The translations under genes and the position numbers were made by a program. The notes below the pieces were generated by a model. That model had not been told where the DNA came from. It did not search any database and was given only the letters and a program-made list of their open reading frames with translations. Positions 20,301 to 31,856 of a stretch of 54,464 nucleotides of DNA are shown piece after piece. Origin of the DNA: CAWCTB01 sp963798275 (GTDB lineage Bacteria; Acidobacteriota; Terriglobia; Terriglobales; Acidobacteriaceae); assembly GCA_963798275.1 (NCBI GenBank), contig CAWCTB010000003.1:1-54464 (forward strand). Reading direction: 5' to 3'. Numbering within the stretch: position 1 is the first letter of the stretch; every line of letters begins with the position of its first letter.

Positions 20301-20517
20301 TGACGCCCGACATCTGCTGTTCAATCGGTGTAGCGACCGACTCGGCGATGGTGGTGGCGTCGGCTCCGGGATAGGTCGCCTTCACCTGGATCATGGGGTC
20401 AGCGATATTGGGAAACTGTGCCGTGGGCAGGCCCAGGATCGCAACCACGCCGACCAGGACCATCAGAATCGAGATAACAATAGCGACGATGGGCCGGTTG
20501 ATGAAGAATTTCGACAT
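17316..20517 (-). CDS. RND efflux pump inner-membrane transporter (HAE1/AcrB family), frameshifted
   Basis: Proton-driven trimeric exporter of hydrophobic compounds. The N-terminus MSKFFINRPIVAIVISIL is diagnostic of HAE1 pumps, followed by LPTAQFPNIADPMIQV and GADATTIAESVATPIEQQMSG. The TM4 proton-relay segment LVLAIGLVVDDAIVVVEAVE carries the paired Asp residues, and the second half has FGLQWQVYVQADGKFR and the final TM block (VMLIGLSAKNAILIVEFAK with the relay Lys). The frame is broken at 17984-17986 by one extra T (A on the coding strand): NASAAPGIKFRPG should read NASAAPGISSAQVIAALEDV. Repaired length is about 1067 residues. It follows the adaptor gene directly and overlaps the channel gene. 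No local TetR/MarR regulator is present. Confidence 0.92.
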
Positions 20518-20519
20518 GG

Positions 20520-21792
20520 TTAGTTGCTCCCCGGGGCCCCGGCGGGGGGCACGTACGGCTTCGCGATGACCGGGACGCCTTGCTTGGCGAACTCAGGATT
20601 CGCGGCGAATGCCACTTGGACTTTTTGGAAGCCCTCGACCACAACCTTCTCCCCGGGCTTGAGACCTTCGGTGATGATCCAGTTCGGTCCGATGCGATCT
20701 CCGACCTTGACCGGACGAATCATCGCCCTCCCTTCGGGATTAACGACAATTACCTGGTAGTCGGTCTGAACCTCAATAACTGCGGGTTGCGGAATGAGCA
20801 GAGCATTCGGGTTGTCCCTTATCTTGATGCGAACCTGACCGAAGCCGCCCGGACGAAGGATCCCGTCTTTGTTGGGAAAGGCAGCGGCAAGCTGAATGGT
20901 GCCTGTGCCGGCGGTGATCTGACGGTTTACGAAGATGATGTAGCCCTTGTAGGGATAAGGCTCGTTAGTGGCCTGGATATACTCCACCGGAACGTCCCCC
21001 TTCATGGTGCCGCTTCGGACCACTCGGGAAATCTGCTCAGAGTGTGCCAGGTAATCCGATTCGCTGATGTTGAAATAGGCCCAAATGGGATTCACCTCTG
21101 ACACCGTGGCCATCTTGGTGGTCGTGCCTACCAGATCGCCGACCTGCGAATTGGCAACACCGGCGATACCGTCCACGGGCGAGTAAACCTTGGTCCAGCC
21201 CAGATTGAGTTCGGCGTCTGCTGCTGTTGCGCTTATCAGGCACTGCACTTGCGCCTTGGCGGCAGCCTGGTTCGCCAGGTCGGTGTCCAGTTGCTTCTGC
21301 GGTATGGCATTTTGCGCTGCCAGAGGAGTATCGCGCTGCACGTCGGCGGTGAACTTGTCCAGCTCCGCCTGCGCCGTTGCTACTTCGCGCTTTGGCTTGC
21401 TCAAGCGATGCCTGACGAACGGCCGAGGATCGATCTCGAACAGGAGCTGACCCTTCTTGACGAAGGTGCCGTTCTGGTAGTTCTGCTTGAGCAGGTAGCC
21501 CTGCACCTTCGGCGTGATGTCGGCGTTGACCGGACCGTTCAGCGTCGCCACCCACTCTCCGTAGACCGGCACATCTTTCTGGACCACGTCCGCCACCAGC
21601 ACTTCGGGGGGCCCCGCTTGTGGTTGCTCTTCCTTCTTCCCGCAGCCAGTGAGGAGCAACCCTAAAAACAGGGAGATCGCCACGGTCAAGAGCTACCCGG
21701 CGGGCCCGCAGACTGACGGCTCGAGCCAAAGCTGGTTGATTCGCAAGTTGCGAGTGAATGGCACCGGAAAAGCGGATACTTCGCATGGACAC
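20520..21792 (-). CDS. RND efflux periplasmic adaptor (HlyD/AcrA family)
   Basis: Bridges the pump and the outer-membrane channel. Visible order: a hydrophobic leader with lipobox LLLTGC, GKKEEQPQAGPPEVLVADV, the barrel-sandwich motif VQGYLLKQNYQNGTFVKKGQ, a coiled-coil hairpin, YSPVDGIAGVANSQVGDLVG, and the membrane-proximal part ending ANPEFAKQGVPVI. The uninterrupted frame starts at a TTG at 21689; one extra T near 21686 probably hides the true N-terminus, because removing it joins the lipobox segment to an upstream frame starting at a GTG at 21792. Residues VRHRLSKPKRE stand where relatives read QASLEQAKAQ, implying two compensating one-base errors near 21385 and 21413. It ends two nt before the pump ATG. 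Confidence 0.88.
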
Positions 21793-22150
21793 AAACCCCC
21801 GCCCACGCGCACTGCCCGTGGGCCAATTTGTTGACGATAAGTACTTGTAGTTCTAAAGCATTGCCGCAAGGATTGCTACTGAAACTTTTGGCAGGTTGCG
21901 CGGGTATTTCCACGACTGACAGCGCTCGTCAGGCGGGCGGAATTTTGGGGTGAGAGCGCTTGGTTCTCGATAAACGATAAGGTGCCGCGCCTTCTCAACA
22001 TCGTCGACCATGACGCTGCAGTAATGGCCCACAATGACGCCATTCACCATTGAGCTCTTCCTTCCCCTGGCTAATCGGGCGTATGCGCTTGGCCGAGCGA
22101 GCTCGACTCGCGCGTTGCAGCGGGGCTTCACGCACTTGCCTCCAAGAAGT

Positions 22151-22176
22151 TGTAGCCTCAGCCCCAGGAGGCTACA
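22151..22176. repeat. Perfect 9-bp stem-loop
   Basis: TGTAGCCTC (22151-22159) pairs with GAGGCTACA (22168-22176) around the 8-nt loop AGCCCCAG. No T-tract follows on either strand, so it is not a typical intrinsic terminator; role unknown. Confidence 0.6.
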
Positions 22177-22364
22177 GATTTCCAGAGAAAGTCAGCTATT
22201 GACAGGTAGTGCGATCGTTGAAAATAAGACAGTTAGCCGGCGCACCTTATGGAAATCGAGTTGCCTTTACCCTGTACATCTGGGTTGCGTTGCTTGATGG
22301 GTTGTCGGTGCCAAGTGACTGAGATGTTTGCTCGTGCGGTTCAGGATGGGTTCCTGTAGTTCCG

Positions 22365-22415
22365 CGTGAGGCTCGGAATTAAGGGTTGCGCCAAATGGGG
22401 AATCCGAGCCTCACG
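22365..22415. repeat. Perfect 13-bp inverted repeat
   Basis: CGTGAGGCTCGGA (22365-22377) and its exact complement TCCGAGCCTCACG (22403-22415) flank a 25-nt centre. A 13-bp perfect match is unlikely by chance. It could be a structured RNA, a bidirectional terminator without U-tract, or a small mobile-element remnant. Confidence 0.6.
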
Positions 22416-22809
22416 AGCAACATAATAGGTCTTTATCCTCACCTTCGGGCGGTTCGGTTCTTCCTCTGCAAGTTCTGCTCTGGTTATTTCGTTTCGAATC
22501 TCCATTTACAGCAATTTCACAGGTGACGCAGACCACGCTATCGCCTTGATGAGCGCGGCTTCAGCCAGGCGGTTCGTGGCTCCAGCGAAGTTGGGCTTCA
22601 GCTCCCTGGTGGATCTCGGCCCGCACCTTCACGGAAACTGCCATAGCACTCTGATCAAAACGGCGGTTGTGATGAACCGTCGCGCTCAGGCCCTTCCGCC
22701 GCAATTCCGTCCGCTGGCGGAGCCATGGGAGGCTCCGGCTCATTCGCCGTCGTCCGTCTCGGTCCCCCGCGCCGGAGTTCCGCTCGGCCATCCCGCACTT
22801 CTCTGCAGC

Positions 22810-22836
22810 AAAAAAGGGGGAGCCCGAAGGCTCCCC
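22810..22836 (-). terminator. Rho-independent terminator of the TonB receptor gene
   Basis: On the minus strand GGGGAGCC-TTCG-GGCTCCCC forms a perfect 8-bp stem with a stable TTCG tetraloop, followed by C and six T. It lies 24 nt beyond the receptor stop codon. Confidence 0.93.
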
Positions 22837-22860
22837 GAGTGTTGCAAGGTTTTTCCAGCT

Positions 22861-25800
22861 CTAGAACACGTACTTGGCAACCAGAATGATGTTCCGGGGA
22901 TGGTTCGTGAACACCTGATTCCACTGCTGGAAGGTCGGAGACGTCGGCTTCAACGCATTCGTCACCTCGCCGGTGGTAAATCCGATCGGAGCGACGTCGC
23001 TGATATAACCCGGCACATACTGAGCATGGTTGAAGAGGTTCAACGCTTCTAAGCTGAACTCTATCGACTGCCGCTCAGTGATGTTGACACGCTTCAGGAT
23101 GCTGAAGTCCCAGTTGTTGATGTTGCCGGTGGATACCGTGTTACGGGGTGACCTCGCCAAGGCTCCGTCTGGGCTTGGATGTACTGGGCGGTCGGATTCG
23201 TCGCCAGATAAGCCACCGTGTCACCGTTCGAGTTCTTCAGCGCGGATACGCCTGAGCCCGTTCCGGGTACGCCCGCCGGGTTGTAGATCGCCCGGTCAGG
23301 CGCCGAGTCGCCGTTCAGGTTGGAGTCAGTTCCGCTCTGTACCGTCGCGTACTCGGGAGACTGGAAGGTGTAGATGGGAGTGACCTGCCAGTTGCCCACA
23401 ATGTTCTTCAGCATCCAGTTGTCGCTGTTCTTGTAGAACGGCAGATCATACAGTGCCTGCAAGGTAATGCGGTGACGCCGGTCATAGGCCGACGTGGACC
23501 AGTCGCACTGGAAGCACTGGAAGTTTTGCGGACGACGCGGCGTCAGCACGGTCGAGAAGACTTCGGCTGTCGAATTGTCGAACGCATGGCTCCAGGTCCA
23601 GGCAAACTGGAACTGCAGGCCATTGGTGAAGTTGCGGCTGAACTGGGTTTGCAAACCATTGTAGTTGGAAGCGCCGTAAGGTTCGAATGCCACGACGCTG
23701 CCCGTAAAGCCGGCGCTTGCCCAGTATGGCAGATTGCTGGGGTTGCCTGCCGCCAGGTTGGTCACGCCGGGCGCGCATCCGGTCACCGGACACTTCACTG
23801 AGTAGGGCAACGAGTTGAGAGTGGCCAGCGACGGCGCTGCCAGGTAGGTCGGCAGGTAGCTGTCTGGGCCTATGGGGCTCGTCCTGTTCAGACGGGTCTG
23901 GACCGGCAGGTGAATGCCCTTAGTTCCCACGTAGCGAACTTCCAACGTGTACTTGTTGGCCCAGATGTGCTGTACACCGAGGTTCCAGCTCTCGGAATAC
24001 GGCAGCGTCTGGTTGGGAATGTAAGCGCTGGTGGCGTTACGCGCATCCGTCGGATTGGTGATCGCGATCGGGTTGGAGGGAAGGCCTCCGTTCGTCACGA
24101 AGTTGGTCAGAGACCAGGTGCAAGCTGACGTTCTGGGATCGTTGCCAACACTCACCGGCAGCGTATCGCAAGTCTGCGAAACCTGCGGCGGCAGCGACAG
24201 GATGCCCAGGTTGTCGAACAGCACGTCATTCGCCATGGCGAATCCGCCACGGATGGAGGTGTTCGGCTCCGGCGAGTAGGCAAAGCCAACGCGCGGCATG
24301 AAGTTGGTGTTCTGCGTCGTCGGGTGCGCCGAAGGTGATCAGGCCGGGAACGTTGGAAATGGCATTCAGCGGCTGCAGGGTGGTGGCCGCCAGCGGTTCG
24401 CCCGTCCACTCGTAGCGCAGACCGAAGTTCAAGGTCAGGTTCGGATTGATACGGTACTCATCGTTGGCGTAGGTGTAGAAGGCCTTGCGGTTGCCGTAGT
24501 ACACCGGATCGCCGGCCGAACGCTCGGCGAAGTCGCCGTTGCTCGGATTCGGGTAGAAGTCATTCAGGTAGTCCGAGGTGAAGTTCCACTCGTAATCGCC
24601 ACGCACGCGCTGCGTGAAGGTCTGCGGGCTGATGTACCAGCGGAATTCAGCGCCGAACCGCAGATTGTGCCGCCCCTTCACCCAGCTTACGTTGTCGATG
24701 CCCTGGTAAAGGTTCTGGATGGTGCCCTGCGGAGCGTTTCCGTCAGGACCAAGCTGCAAACCGTTCAGTTCGTAGATCTGAAGATTCGGGAACACGTTCA
24801 GCCCCGGATACGTCTGCGAGCCGACTGGATAGTTCTGCGAGTAGCGGTTGAAACCGAACCGGAACTCGTTATTTATGGTCGGGCTGAAGTTGTGGTACTC
24901 GCTGAGGGTAGCCAGCCAGTAGCGCTGCGGCGTGGTCGACCAGAAGGTCGGCAACTGTGCCGCCGTGTCAAAGGCATCGTACTTGGTCCACGCCAGGCGG
25001 CCACGCACCTGGTCGTTCTGCGAGATGTTCCAGTCAAACGAGTTGGCGGTGGTGAGCGTGTTGGTATAGCTGGGACCGACAAAGCCCACATCGCCCGTCG
25101 GAATGTTGTAAATCTTAGTGTTGGCCCCCCACAGGTTCGTCGGTATGCCCGGAACAACCTGAATGCTGGACGGGCAGACGCTAGCCCCGCCGCCGGCAGG
25201 CACATATTTCTGCAGAACCTGAAGCTGGGTGCTGTTGGGGAACAGGCTCGCCAGTTGCGAATACCCCGCAGCCGTGGGCGCGCAAGCCGTCGAAGGTGTG
25301 GCGACCTGTCCAACCGGGTTGTACTCCCAATCGGTAAAGAAGAACAACTTGTTCTTGAGGATCGGACCGCCGAGATTGCCGCCGAAGCGGTTGTTGTCGT
25401 AGCGCAGGTTATGCGGTGTCTCGCCGCTGCTCACCTGTGACAAGGCGGATTGCGAGTCGATCGCGTTCAGATTGCGGTTCTGGAAGTACTCGTAAGCCTT
25501 GCCGTGCCACTGGTTGGAACCGCTCTTGATTGTCTGATTGAACTGCCCGCCCGAGGAGTGTCCGAACTCCGGCGAGAACTGGTTCTGCAGCACGGTGAAG
25601 TTATCCACCGCGTCGTTCGGGATGGTGATGAGCGGACCCGTCACCGAAAGGCTGTTGTTGTCCACGCCTTCCACGGTGAAGTTGTTGTTGCGGGGACGCT
25701 GTCCGGAAATCGAAGGACCGGATCCCACGCCGATGCCACCGGTGCTGGCCACGCCCGCGTTCAGCAGCGACAGGTTCAGCACGCCGCTCCCCGTGGACGT

Positions 25801-26242
25801 CGTCGGCGAATCGGCGATTTCCTTGGTCAGGAAGGTCGTGCCGATGGTGGGCGTTGTGGTGTCGATGGTCGCGCCCGCTTCGCTCACTTCCACCGTCGTG
25901 GAGGCGCCTGCGACCGCCGTCGAGATATTCGCCGTTGCCGTCTTGTTCAGGGTTACTTCAACGTCGGCATAACCGCCCTTCAAGTCGCCCGAAGCCGCCT
26001 GCAGGGAGTAGTGCCCGGCCGGCAGGTTCACGAAGTGATATTCACCACTGGCTATTCGTTTTGGTGGTGGTTTTGAAACCAGTGCCAAGGTTTGTCGCAT
26101 CAACTGTAGCGTTGGCGACCACGGCACCTGACGGATCTTTAACGACTCCGGTAAGGTCGCCGCTGATCGCCTGTCCTAGTGCGGCCACCGGCAGCAGCAA
26201 AGCTAGTGCCAGCAACCCTAAGCTCTTCAGCAGGTTTTTCAT
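22861..26242 (-). CDS. TonB-dependent receptor, Oar-like, with carboxypeptidase-regulatory domain; three frameshifts
   Basis: Large outer-membrane beta-barrel of the acidobacterial Oar-like type (about 1,127 residues after repair). From the ATG at 26242: signal peptide MKNLLKSLGLLALALLLPVA, a carboxypeptidase-regulatory-like domain (ISGDLTGVVKDPSGAVVANA), plug domain (NNFTVEGVDNNSLSV; FSPEFGHSSGGQFN), a long barrel, and a C-terminus ending in Phe (NIILVAKYVF). Breaks: an extra C near 26051 after TKTNS; a shift near 24325 (ITFGAP to QNTNFMPRVGF); and a missing G near 23165 (QTE to ALARSPRNTV). Such receptors import or bind polymers, often glycans, but the substrate cannot be read here. It is flanked by its own terminator and has no partner genes, so it is probably monocistronic. 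Confidence 0.9.
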
Positions 26243-26610
26243 TTCTGCTTGTCCCCCTCTAAAATTGGCAATGCATGACATCGGGGCATCATTTTTCCCA
26301 ATACCCTCATCCATCAAGCCAGATTGAACCGATGTCTCGACTGATGAGGGGCACTTTGGGGGCCAAATACAGCTACCTAGAGCTGCTTTAGAATCAATTA
26401 CTTGCCTTTTCGCCAAGGCTGTGGAAATCTGCTGGCTATATTATTTAGTAGAGGCAGGGGAGGATGCCCTACAAAAAGTGGTAGATCGCCCTTGACTAGG
26501 CGCTGGAATCTGTTGACAGAGATGTAACCAATCGGGACAAATAGAGATAACCATATCAATAGCACTTTAGCGCTGGCCACCGACCTGTCGGCTCCGCCCT
26601 ACAGGGCACG
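26243..26610. other. Intergenic region, TonB receptor upstream
   Basis: About 370 nt between the receptor ATG and the E1 gene terminator. It must hold the receptor promoter; a GGGGGA purine run before the ATG can serve as SD. I see no convincing promoter boxes or conserved structure and no gene. Confidence 0.5.
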
Positions 26611-26638
26611 AAAAAGCCGCCCGACGGGGTCGAGCGGC
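26611..26638 (-). terminator. Rho-independent terminator of the OGDH E1 gene
   Basis: On the minus strand GCCGCTCGAC-CCC-GTCGGGCGGC forms a 10-bp stem with one T-G wobble, followed by TTTTT. It lies 40 nt after the E1 stop codon. Confidence 0.93.
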
Positions 26639-26678
26639 CGGATTGGTTGCCGACTGTGTGAGGACTATTCAGCACCGC

Positions 26679-29166
26679 CTACGACGTGGCCCCTAACGCC
26701 AGCGTGATCAACGTCTTCTGCTCCAATTCATGCGCCTTCGCCGAACCCGTCGCCGGAGTCGCGTTCGCCGCCCGCTTCACGCTACGCAGCTTCGCGCCCA
26801 CAACGCGTCTTAGCCGCGGAGCCACGAAGGAGAGCGCTCCCATGTTGGCCGGCTCCTCTTGCACCCACAGGAACTCGGTCGCGTTGGAGTAGCGGCCGAG
26901 CACCTCCCGGAGATCGTCCTCCGGAAACGGGTACATCTGCTCCAGCATGACGACGGCCGGCTTCTGGCCGTGCATCTTCTTCCGCTCGATGCGCAGTTCG
27001 TGACCGATCTTTCCGGTGCAGATCAGCACCCGCTTGGCCTCGAACGCCGTCTCGTCGGGAATGACGTTCATCCAGCGTGGCCGTTGCAGGTCGCCGATCG
27101 GCGACAGCGCTTCCGGGTGCCGGAGCATGCTCTTGGGGGTGAACACCACCAGGGGCGTTCGCCACTTGCGCAACGCCTGACGCCGCAGCAGGTGGAAATA
27201 CTGCCCCGCCGTGGAGGGTTGTGCAACCTGCATGTTGTCTCGAGCGCACAGTTGCAGGAATCGCTCGATGCGCGCGCTGGAGTGTTCCGGCCCCTGGCCC
27301 TCATGACCGTGCGGCAGCAGCAGCACCAGTCCGCTCAGCAGGTTCCATTTGTCCTCGCCGGAGACGACGAACTGGTCAATGATGATCTGCGCCCCATTGG
27401 CGAAGTCGCCGAACTGCGCTTCCCAGGCCACCAATGCTTCGGGAAAATCGCGTGAGAAGCCATATTCGAAGCCCATCACCGCGGCTTCCGACAGCTCCGA
27501 GTTGTAAATCTCCACCCGCGCCTGGTTCGGCGCCAAGTGGCACAACGGCACGTATTCCTTCTCATCGACGGTGTCGATCAGCACCGAGTGCCGTTGGTTG
27601 AAGGTTCCGCGCCGGCTGTCCTGCCCGCTCATGCGAATGGGCACGCCTTGCAGGGCCAGCGACCCAAAGGCCAGGGCCTCGGCCATGCCGAAGTCCACCG
27701 GACGCTTGCCGTACCCCATCTCGTGCCGCTGCTCCAGCAGCTTCTGCACCTTGGGATGGATGTTGAAGTCCGCGGGATAGCGCACCAGGCCATCCGTGAT
27801 CTCGCGCAGCTTCTGCTCCGGCAGTCCGGTATCGACTTCGTCGGCCGGATTGTATTCGACCGCCATGGAAGGGCGCCCAGTAACTGGGCAACTGGCGCAT
27901 GACCGGCTTCCTGGCCATGCTCTTGCCCGTCTTCTGCGCGGCATCGAGCTCACTCTGGAACTTCTCGATGAAGGGCCTGGCGTCCTGCCCGGTAGCGTTG
28001 GCGTAGATTTCGTACAACTGCGGGTGGTCTTTGATCTTGCGATAGCGAATCGGTTGCGTGATCGTGGGATCGTCAACTTCCGAGTGTCCGTGCCGCCGGA
28101 ATCCGATCAGGTCAACCACCACGTCTTCGCCGAACTCGTTGCGGAATTCCATCGCCATGCGGCCAACCCGCACCACCGCGTCCGGGTCCTCTCCGTTCAC
28201 ATGAAAAATGGGAATCGGCAGCCGTTTTGCCAGGTCCGATGAGAAACGGCTGGAGTAAGCGTCGCTCGGATTGGTCGTGAACCCGATTAAGTTGTTCACG
28301 ATGATGTGAACCGTTCCGCCCACGGTGTAGCCGCGCAGGTTGGCCAGGTTCAGGCTCTCGGCGGTGATTCCCTGCCCCGCAAAAGCGGAGTCGCCGTGCA
28401 TGATGATCGGCACAATCTTCAGCTTCCCGTCGCGCCCGATGCGCGTCTGCTTGGCGCGAGTGCGGCCCATGGCCACCGGGTTCACCGCCTCCAGGTGGCT
28501 GGGATTCGAAACCAGGTGAATGCGCACCTGCTCACCATGCGCCGCGGTGAAGATTCCCGTCGCTCCGATGTGATACTTCACGTCGCCGCCGCCCAGCACG
28601 CTGCGCGGATCGACATCCTCGAACCCGGCAAAAATCTCCGCCGCCGGACGGTTCACTACGTTGAGGATGACGTTGAGGCGGCCGCGATGACTCATGGCCA
28701 GCACGGCCTGCTCCGCCCCATCTTCCGCGGCCGTGTCCAGGATCTGGTCCAGCAGGGGAATTAACGCGGTGTTGCCTTCCAGCGAATAGCGCTTGGTTCC
28801 GATGTAGCGCGAGTGAATCGTCTGTTCGAACACATCGGCGCGCACCAGTTGATCCAGCACCCGCGCCCGGTCGACGGGAAACCCTTGCTCTCCTTCCATC
28901 CATTCCTGGATCCAGAGCCGCTTTTCGGGATCGGCGATGTGCATGAACTCCACGCCGATGCTGCCGGAATAAATCCGGCGTCCAGCTTCGGCCGCTTCGC
29001 CCGGTACGTCCAGTTCGGGATGCGGTTGGGGAAGAAAATGCTCGAGCGGATCGAGGTGCGCCTGCAGGTAACCCCAGCGGCGGAACGAGTCCATCACCCG
29101 TTCCAGCTTTTCGCTGTCAACGTTCATCATTACGGTGGACAAGGATGGCAAGCTCCCAGGCTGCAT
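26679..29166 (-). CDS. sucA: 2-oxoglutarate dehydrogenase E1 component, frameshifted
   Basis: Thiamine-diphosphate enzyme decarboxylating 2-oxoglutarate in the TCA cycle. Motifs: LEHFLPQPHPEL, VEFMHIADPEKRLWIQ, AMSHRGRLNVILNVV, HGDSAFAGQGITAESLNLAN with the ThDP-site VNNLIGFTT, GFRRHGHSEVDDP; then FNQRHSVLIDT, NSELSEAAVMGFEYGFS, AQFGDFANGAQIIIDQF and the C-terminal LEQMYPFPEDDL. One inserted base near 27859 splits the frame: APFHGG should continue EYNPADEVDTG. Repaired length is about 828 residues. It starts near residue 50 of typical E1 proteins, lacking the N-terminal segment that binds the E2/E3 core; a further frameshift upstream or a true short form are both possible. The E2 and E3 genes are not adjacent. 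SD is weak. Confidence 0.9.
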
Positions 29167-29398
29167 GCCGCCAAAACGCAGGCAGAGCAGCCTCTTCTAC
29201 CAGTTGTACTGTTATAGATTCCCCACCGGCCGGACGGATGCGTCCACCGTTCCGCAACCGGAACCACGGGTGGCAGCCAAACCGATCAGTATATAGAAAC
29301 GGAACTGAAATTTGGAAACGCCACGGCACGCCATGGCCGGCGCCGGAATAAGTGCTAAGCTACCGGATTCGTATCGTCACCCGTCGGGCGGATCGACT

Positions 29399-29821
29399 AT
29401 GACCGACCTGATCTTAGGTCTATTCTTCATATTGGTGCTGCTGCTGATAGTCAGCTTTCCCTCCGGGTTTAGGCGGGTCATGGCTCGCATTTCTTTCCAG
29501 GATGAAAGCATGGTGCCGGAGTACCCGATTGGGGCGGCTGTACCAATCATTGCACTGCTTGCATGGTGGCTGGTAGTACCAGGTATGCGGGCATTGATCG
29601 GAGTCACACGGGTGGCAACGGGGATGAATCGTCTTCTTCTACTGCTGCCGGCTTTTGCCTTGGTGCTGGCCGGCCTGAGTCTGACAATTTGGCCCCAACG
29701 GTTGTCACCCGCACTGCCATGGACTAAAACCGGTTCAGCACCGCAGGCATTCGTCGCTCGGCTGATAGGAACGGCTGTCTTGATTGCAGGCGCTTGGCTG
29801 CTTCAGTTGGGACTCGCGTAA
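29399..29821 (+). CDS. Small integral membrane protein, unknown function
   Basis: A 140-residue hydrophobic protein I do not recognise. Predicted membrane segments: LILGLFFILVLLLIVSF (about 3-20), AAVPIIALLAWWLVVPG (about 43-60), LLLLLPAFALVLAGLSLTIW (about 77-96) and LIGTAVLIAGAWLLQLGLA at the C-terminus. A short positively charged loop (PSGFRRVMARIS) follows the first helix. The start at 29399 (MTDLILG) was preferred over an in-frame ATG at 29312 because the hydrophobic N-terminus begins there. It precedes the S9 peptidase gene by about 56 nt on the same strand, so cotranscription is possible. Confidence 0.6.
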   Translation: MTDLILGLFFILVLLLIVSFPSGFRRVMARISFQDESMVPEYPIGAAVPIIALLAWWLVVPGMRALIGVTRVATGMNRLLLLLPAFALVLAGLSLTIWPQRLSPALPWTKTGSAPQAFVARLIGTAVLIAGAWLLQLGLA

Positions 29822-29877
29822 TGGGTAACTCGGGAACTTCGGTTTCGCTTGCTGATCTGCATGCCCAGGAGAAAACT

Positions 29878-31856
29878 ATGTTGAAAAAGCGCACGCTCTT
29901 GTTTCTGCTCGCTACTGTTGGTTTCGACATTTTCGTTCGCTGCCGACTCGCCGAACGATCGCCAGCCCACCGATCCCAAGTCCATCACATCGGCAGCCAA
30001 CGCGTCGGCTCGGCCAGTCGCCATCGACGACTTGTTCTTCAGCCGTCGCGCGTCCTCGCCCGCGTGGTCGCCCGACGGCAAGCAGATCGTCTTCACCACC
30101 AACCTGACCGGCCGCAACAACCTTTGGCAGGTCGCTGCCGGCGGCGGATGGCCGCTGCAACTCACCGTCTCCGACGACCGCCAGTACAACAGCGCCTGGT
30201 CGCCCGACGGCAAGTGGATCGTCTACGAGCAGGACTTCGGCGGCAACGAACGCTATGACATCTTTGCTGTCCCCAGCGCCGGCGGCACTGTCGTGAACCT
30301 GACCAACACTCCGGACATCTCGGAGACCAACCCGCTGTTTTCACCCGACGGCAAAACCATCGCCGTTACCTACAAGCCGAAGACTTCGCCGAGCACCGAC
30401 ATCGCCGTCATTGACTGGAGCACCCGCCAGCTCAAGAAGCTCACCAACGAGCAGACTAAAGATCACCTCTGGGCCCTGATCGACTGGAGCCCGGACGGCC
30501 GCTATGTCTACGCGGGTCGCGCTTTCTCCGGCTTCACCGACGCCAGCGTCTACCGCATCGATAGTCGCTTCCGGCAACGCCGAAGAACTCACCCCGCACC
30601 AGGGCCAGGTGCTGATCTTCGCGTCGTCGATTTCCCCCGACGGCAAGACCGTCGTCATCACCTCGAACGAAAAGGGCGGATACAACAATGCCGGCCTTCT
30701 GGATGTCGCCAGCAAGAAAATTCGCTGGATCACCGACACGCAATGGGAAGCGCAGGGCGGCAACTTCGCACCCGACGGCAAGACCGTCTCCTACGAGATC
30801 AACGCCGACGGGATCAACACCACCTACCTCTACGACCTTGCCAGCGGAAAGGCGGCCCCCATTGCCATGCCCGCCGGTCTGACCTCCACCGCCGGCAATC
30901 CCAACGCATTTTCACCGGATGGCAAATCGTTGTTGCTCACTCACCAGGATTCGCAGCGCCCGTCCGACCTTTGGGTCTACGATCTTGCCAGCGGAAAGCC
31001 GCGGCAGTTGAGTTATTCCGCTGTTGCCGGACTCAATCCCAATGACTTGCCCGCCGCGCAGGTCGTGCACTACAAGAGCTTCGACGGCAAGATCATCAGC
31101 GCCCTGCTCTGGATGCCCTACAACCTGAAGCGTGATGGATCGAATCCCGCTGTCGTGCTGCCGCATGGCGGCCCCACCGGCCAGACCGTTGCCTCTTTTA
31201 GCGCGACCGCGGCTGCTCTCGCCTCGCGCGGTTACGTTTGCATTGCTCCCAATGTGCGCGGATCGACCGGCTACGGCGTCGAGTTTCAGAAAGCCAACTA
31301 TCAGGATCTCGGCGGCGGCGACTTGCAAGACGAGGTCTACGCCACGAAGTTCCTCATCGACACCGGCTACGTCGACGCCAAAAAGATCGGCATCACCGGC
31401 GGTTCCTACGGCGGATTCATGACCCTGATGGCTATCGGCAAGACGCCCGATATCTGGGCTGCGGCCGTCGAACTTTTCGGCATCATCGACTGGTACACCA
31501 TGCTGCAGCACGAAGATCCCTTCCTGCAGCAGTACGAGAGGACCCTGCTCGGCGATCCCGAGAAAGATCGCGCCGTGTACGAAGCCACCTCGCCCATCAA
31601 GTACATCCGCAACGAGCGAGCGCCGTTGCTGGTGCTGCAGGGTGACAACGATATCCGCGTGCCCAAAGAGGAAGCCGAGCAGGTGGTCGACATCCTGAAG
31701 AAGGAAGGCCGCACTGTTGACGCGCACTACTACCCTGCCGAGGGCCACGGCTTCGCCAAGCGCGAGAACCAGATCGACGCCCTGCGCCGCACCGTTGCCT
31801 GGTTCGACCAATACTTGAAGGGCGAGATGCCAACCGCTGCTCCCGCGGGACAGTAA
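29878..31856 (+). CDS. S9 family serine peptidase (prolyl oligopeptidase/DPP-like), exported, two frameshifts
   Basis: Secreted peptidase. The ATG at 29878 has a good SD (AGGAGA) and begins a signal peptide (MLKKRTLLFLLATV...FSFAAD). The N-terminal half is a WD40/TolB-like propeller with repeated WSPDGK/SPDGKT motifs (WSPDGKQIVFTT, WSPDGKWIVYEQ, FSPDGKTIAVTY). The C-terminal alpha/beta hydrolase has VLPHGGPTGQ, the nucleophile motif GGSYGGFMT (Ser at about 31403), the Asp in LVLQGDNDIRVP and the His in PAEGHGFAKREN. Frame breaks: one extra G near 29916 inside the signal peptide and one inserted base near 30563 (VYRIDS to ASGNAEELTPHQG). Repaired length is about 659 residues, usual for S9C enzymes. 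The stop overlaps the sirtuin start (TAATG). Confidence 0.9.

Larger units (their letters stand above)
21793..22809. other. Long intergenic region with two inverted repeats, no gene supported
   Basis: About 1 kb between the efflux operon start and the TonB-receptor terminator. Small open frames on either strand show no signal peptide, domain or SD and look spurious. The region should hold the efflux operon promoter, but no strong -35/-10 pair is evident. It contains two perfect inverted repeats, listed separately. Confidence 0.55.

Noticed and set aside
22546..23052. Plus-strand frame overlapping the TonB receptor 3' end and its terminator
   Set aside because: Antisense to a well-supported gene and terminator; no independent evidence.
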